Position numbers and translations under genes: made by a program. From Actinoallomurus spadix (GTDB lineage: Bacteria; Actinomycetota; Actinomycetes; Streptosporangiales; Streptosporangiaceae), in contig NZ_JAMXMX010000001.1 of NCBI RefSeq assembly GCF_024055725.1, forward strand, positions 248,001-312,000: DNA of 64,000 nt, written 5' to 3'. Every line of letters starts with the position of its first letter. Position 1 is the stretch's first letter. Under the pieces are notes generated by a model, which saw only the letters and a program-made list of their open reading frames with translations, was not told where the DNA came from and made no database searches. This document shows, piece by piece, positions 63,942 to 64,000 of this stretch.

Positions 63942-64000
63942 TCACTTCGCCGTGACGCAGAAGTACCACACGTTGATGTCCACCTCGGTCCAGGCGGCGT
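63942..64000 (-). CDS. C-terminus of a gene cut by the right edge
   Basis: The minus strand ends in a short frame encoding AAWTEVDINVWYFCVTAK followed by TGA (63942-63944). It aligns in direction with the DUF3533-like gene and has GC-rich third positions, but with 18 residues the product cannot be named. Confidence 0.4.
   Translation of the reverse strand, partial: AAWTEVDINVWYFCVTAK

Noticed and set aside
1-64000. CRISPR arrays, tRNA/rRNA genes, insertion sequences or phage genes
   Set aside because: I looked for spaced direct repeats, cloverleaf-like sequences and transposase or integrase motifs and saw none that I could support.

Overview
This 64 kb window is chromosomal DNA of a high-GC actinomycete. 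Third codon positions are almost all G or C, GTG and TTG starts are frequent, and starts often overlap the previous stop. The gene set (GlnR-type nitrate assimilation, menaquinone synthesis, an actinobacterial gas-vesicle cluster, many TetR/MarR/HxlR repressors, NB-ARC/TPR proteins) fits a filamentous actinomycete, perhaps of the Streptosporangiales/Thermomonosporaceae type. That placement is an inference from gene content. No tRNA, rRNA, CRISPR array, transposase or prophage gene was seen.

Layout. 1-2.1 kb: the 5' part of glmS (cut by the left edge) and a small companion gene. 2.2-8.4 kb: regulator/enzyme pairs (TetR + SDR, TetR + beta-hydroxyacid dehydrogenase, a second TetR) and a VOC protein coupled to an ECF sigma factor with a SnoaL-like tail. 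8.4-18.4 kb: a nitrate assimilation island with narK facing a run of nitrate reductase, FAD/[2Fe-2S] reductase, nirB, nirD, an NnaR-like HemD/winged-helix regulator and a sirohydrochlorin chelatase. Two near-identical four-block GlnR-type boxes precede the nitrate reductase gene and nirB. 18.4-22.6 kb: HxlR + quinone reductase, a principal-type sigma factor, a lipoprotein and a secreted RNase Sa-like ribonuclease. 22.6-27.6 kb: menE facing menB-menC-menD, with menF apart at 33-34 kb. 27.6-38.2 kb: AlkZ-like protein, Uma2 protein, tyrosine phosphatase, drug-type ABC exporter with TetR, VOC + MarR, alcohol dehydrogenase, ArsR, a spermidine-synthase-like protein and CsbD. 38.2-39.7 kb: degraded sequence and a frameshifted B-lectin gene.

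39.8-45.3 kb holds the most unusual locus: four tightly coupled minus-strand genes encoding an ABC-type nucleotide-binding protein with all motifs degraded, a lipoprotein solute-binding protein, a single-chain double permease, and a membrane-anchored NB-ARC/TPR protein whose P-loop lysine is replaced by threonine. It looks like a transporter turned into a sensor, but that is inference.

45.5-48.9 kb: methyltransferase, SpoIIE-type phosphatase and an Hsp20 protein with a Met-Pro-Ala-Gly repeat tail. 49.3-55.2 kb: a ten-gene gas-vesicle operon (two accessory genes, gvpA, gvpF, gvpG, gvpO, gvpJ, gvpL, gvpS, gvpK) with a sigma-B-like promoter candidate upstream. 55.4-64 kb: an NB-ARC/TPR regulator with an intact P-loop, an SDR/TetR pair sharing two perfect 12-bp operators, a DUF523-DUF1722 protein, a DHA2 exporter with its MarR, a DUF3533-like membrane protein, and the tail of one more gene at the right edge.
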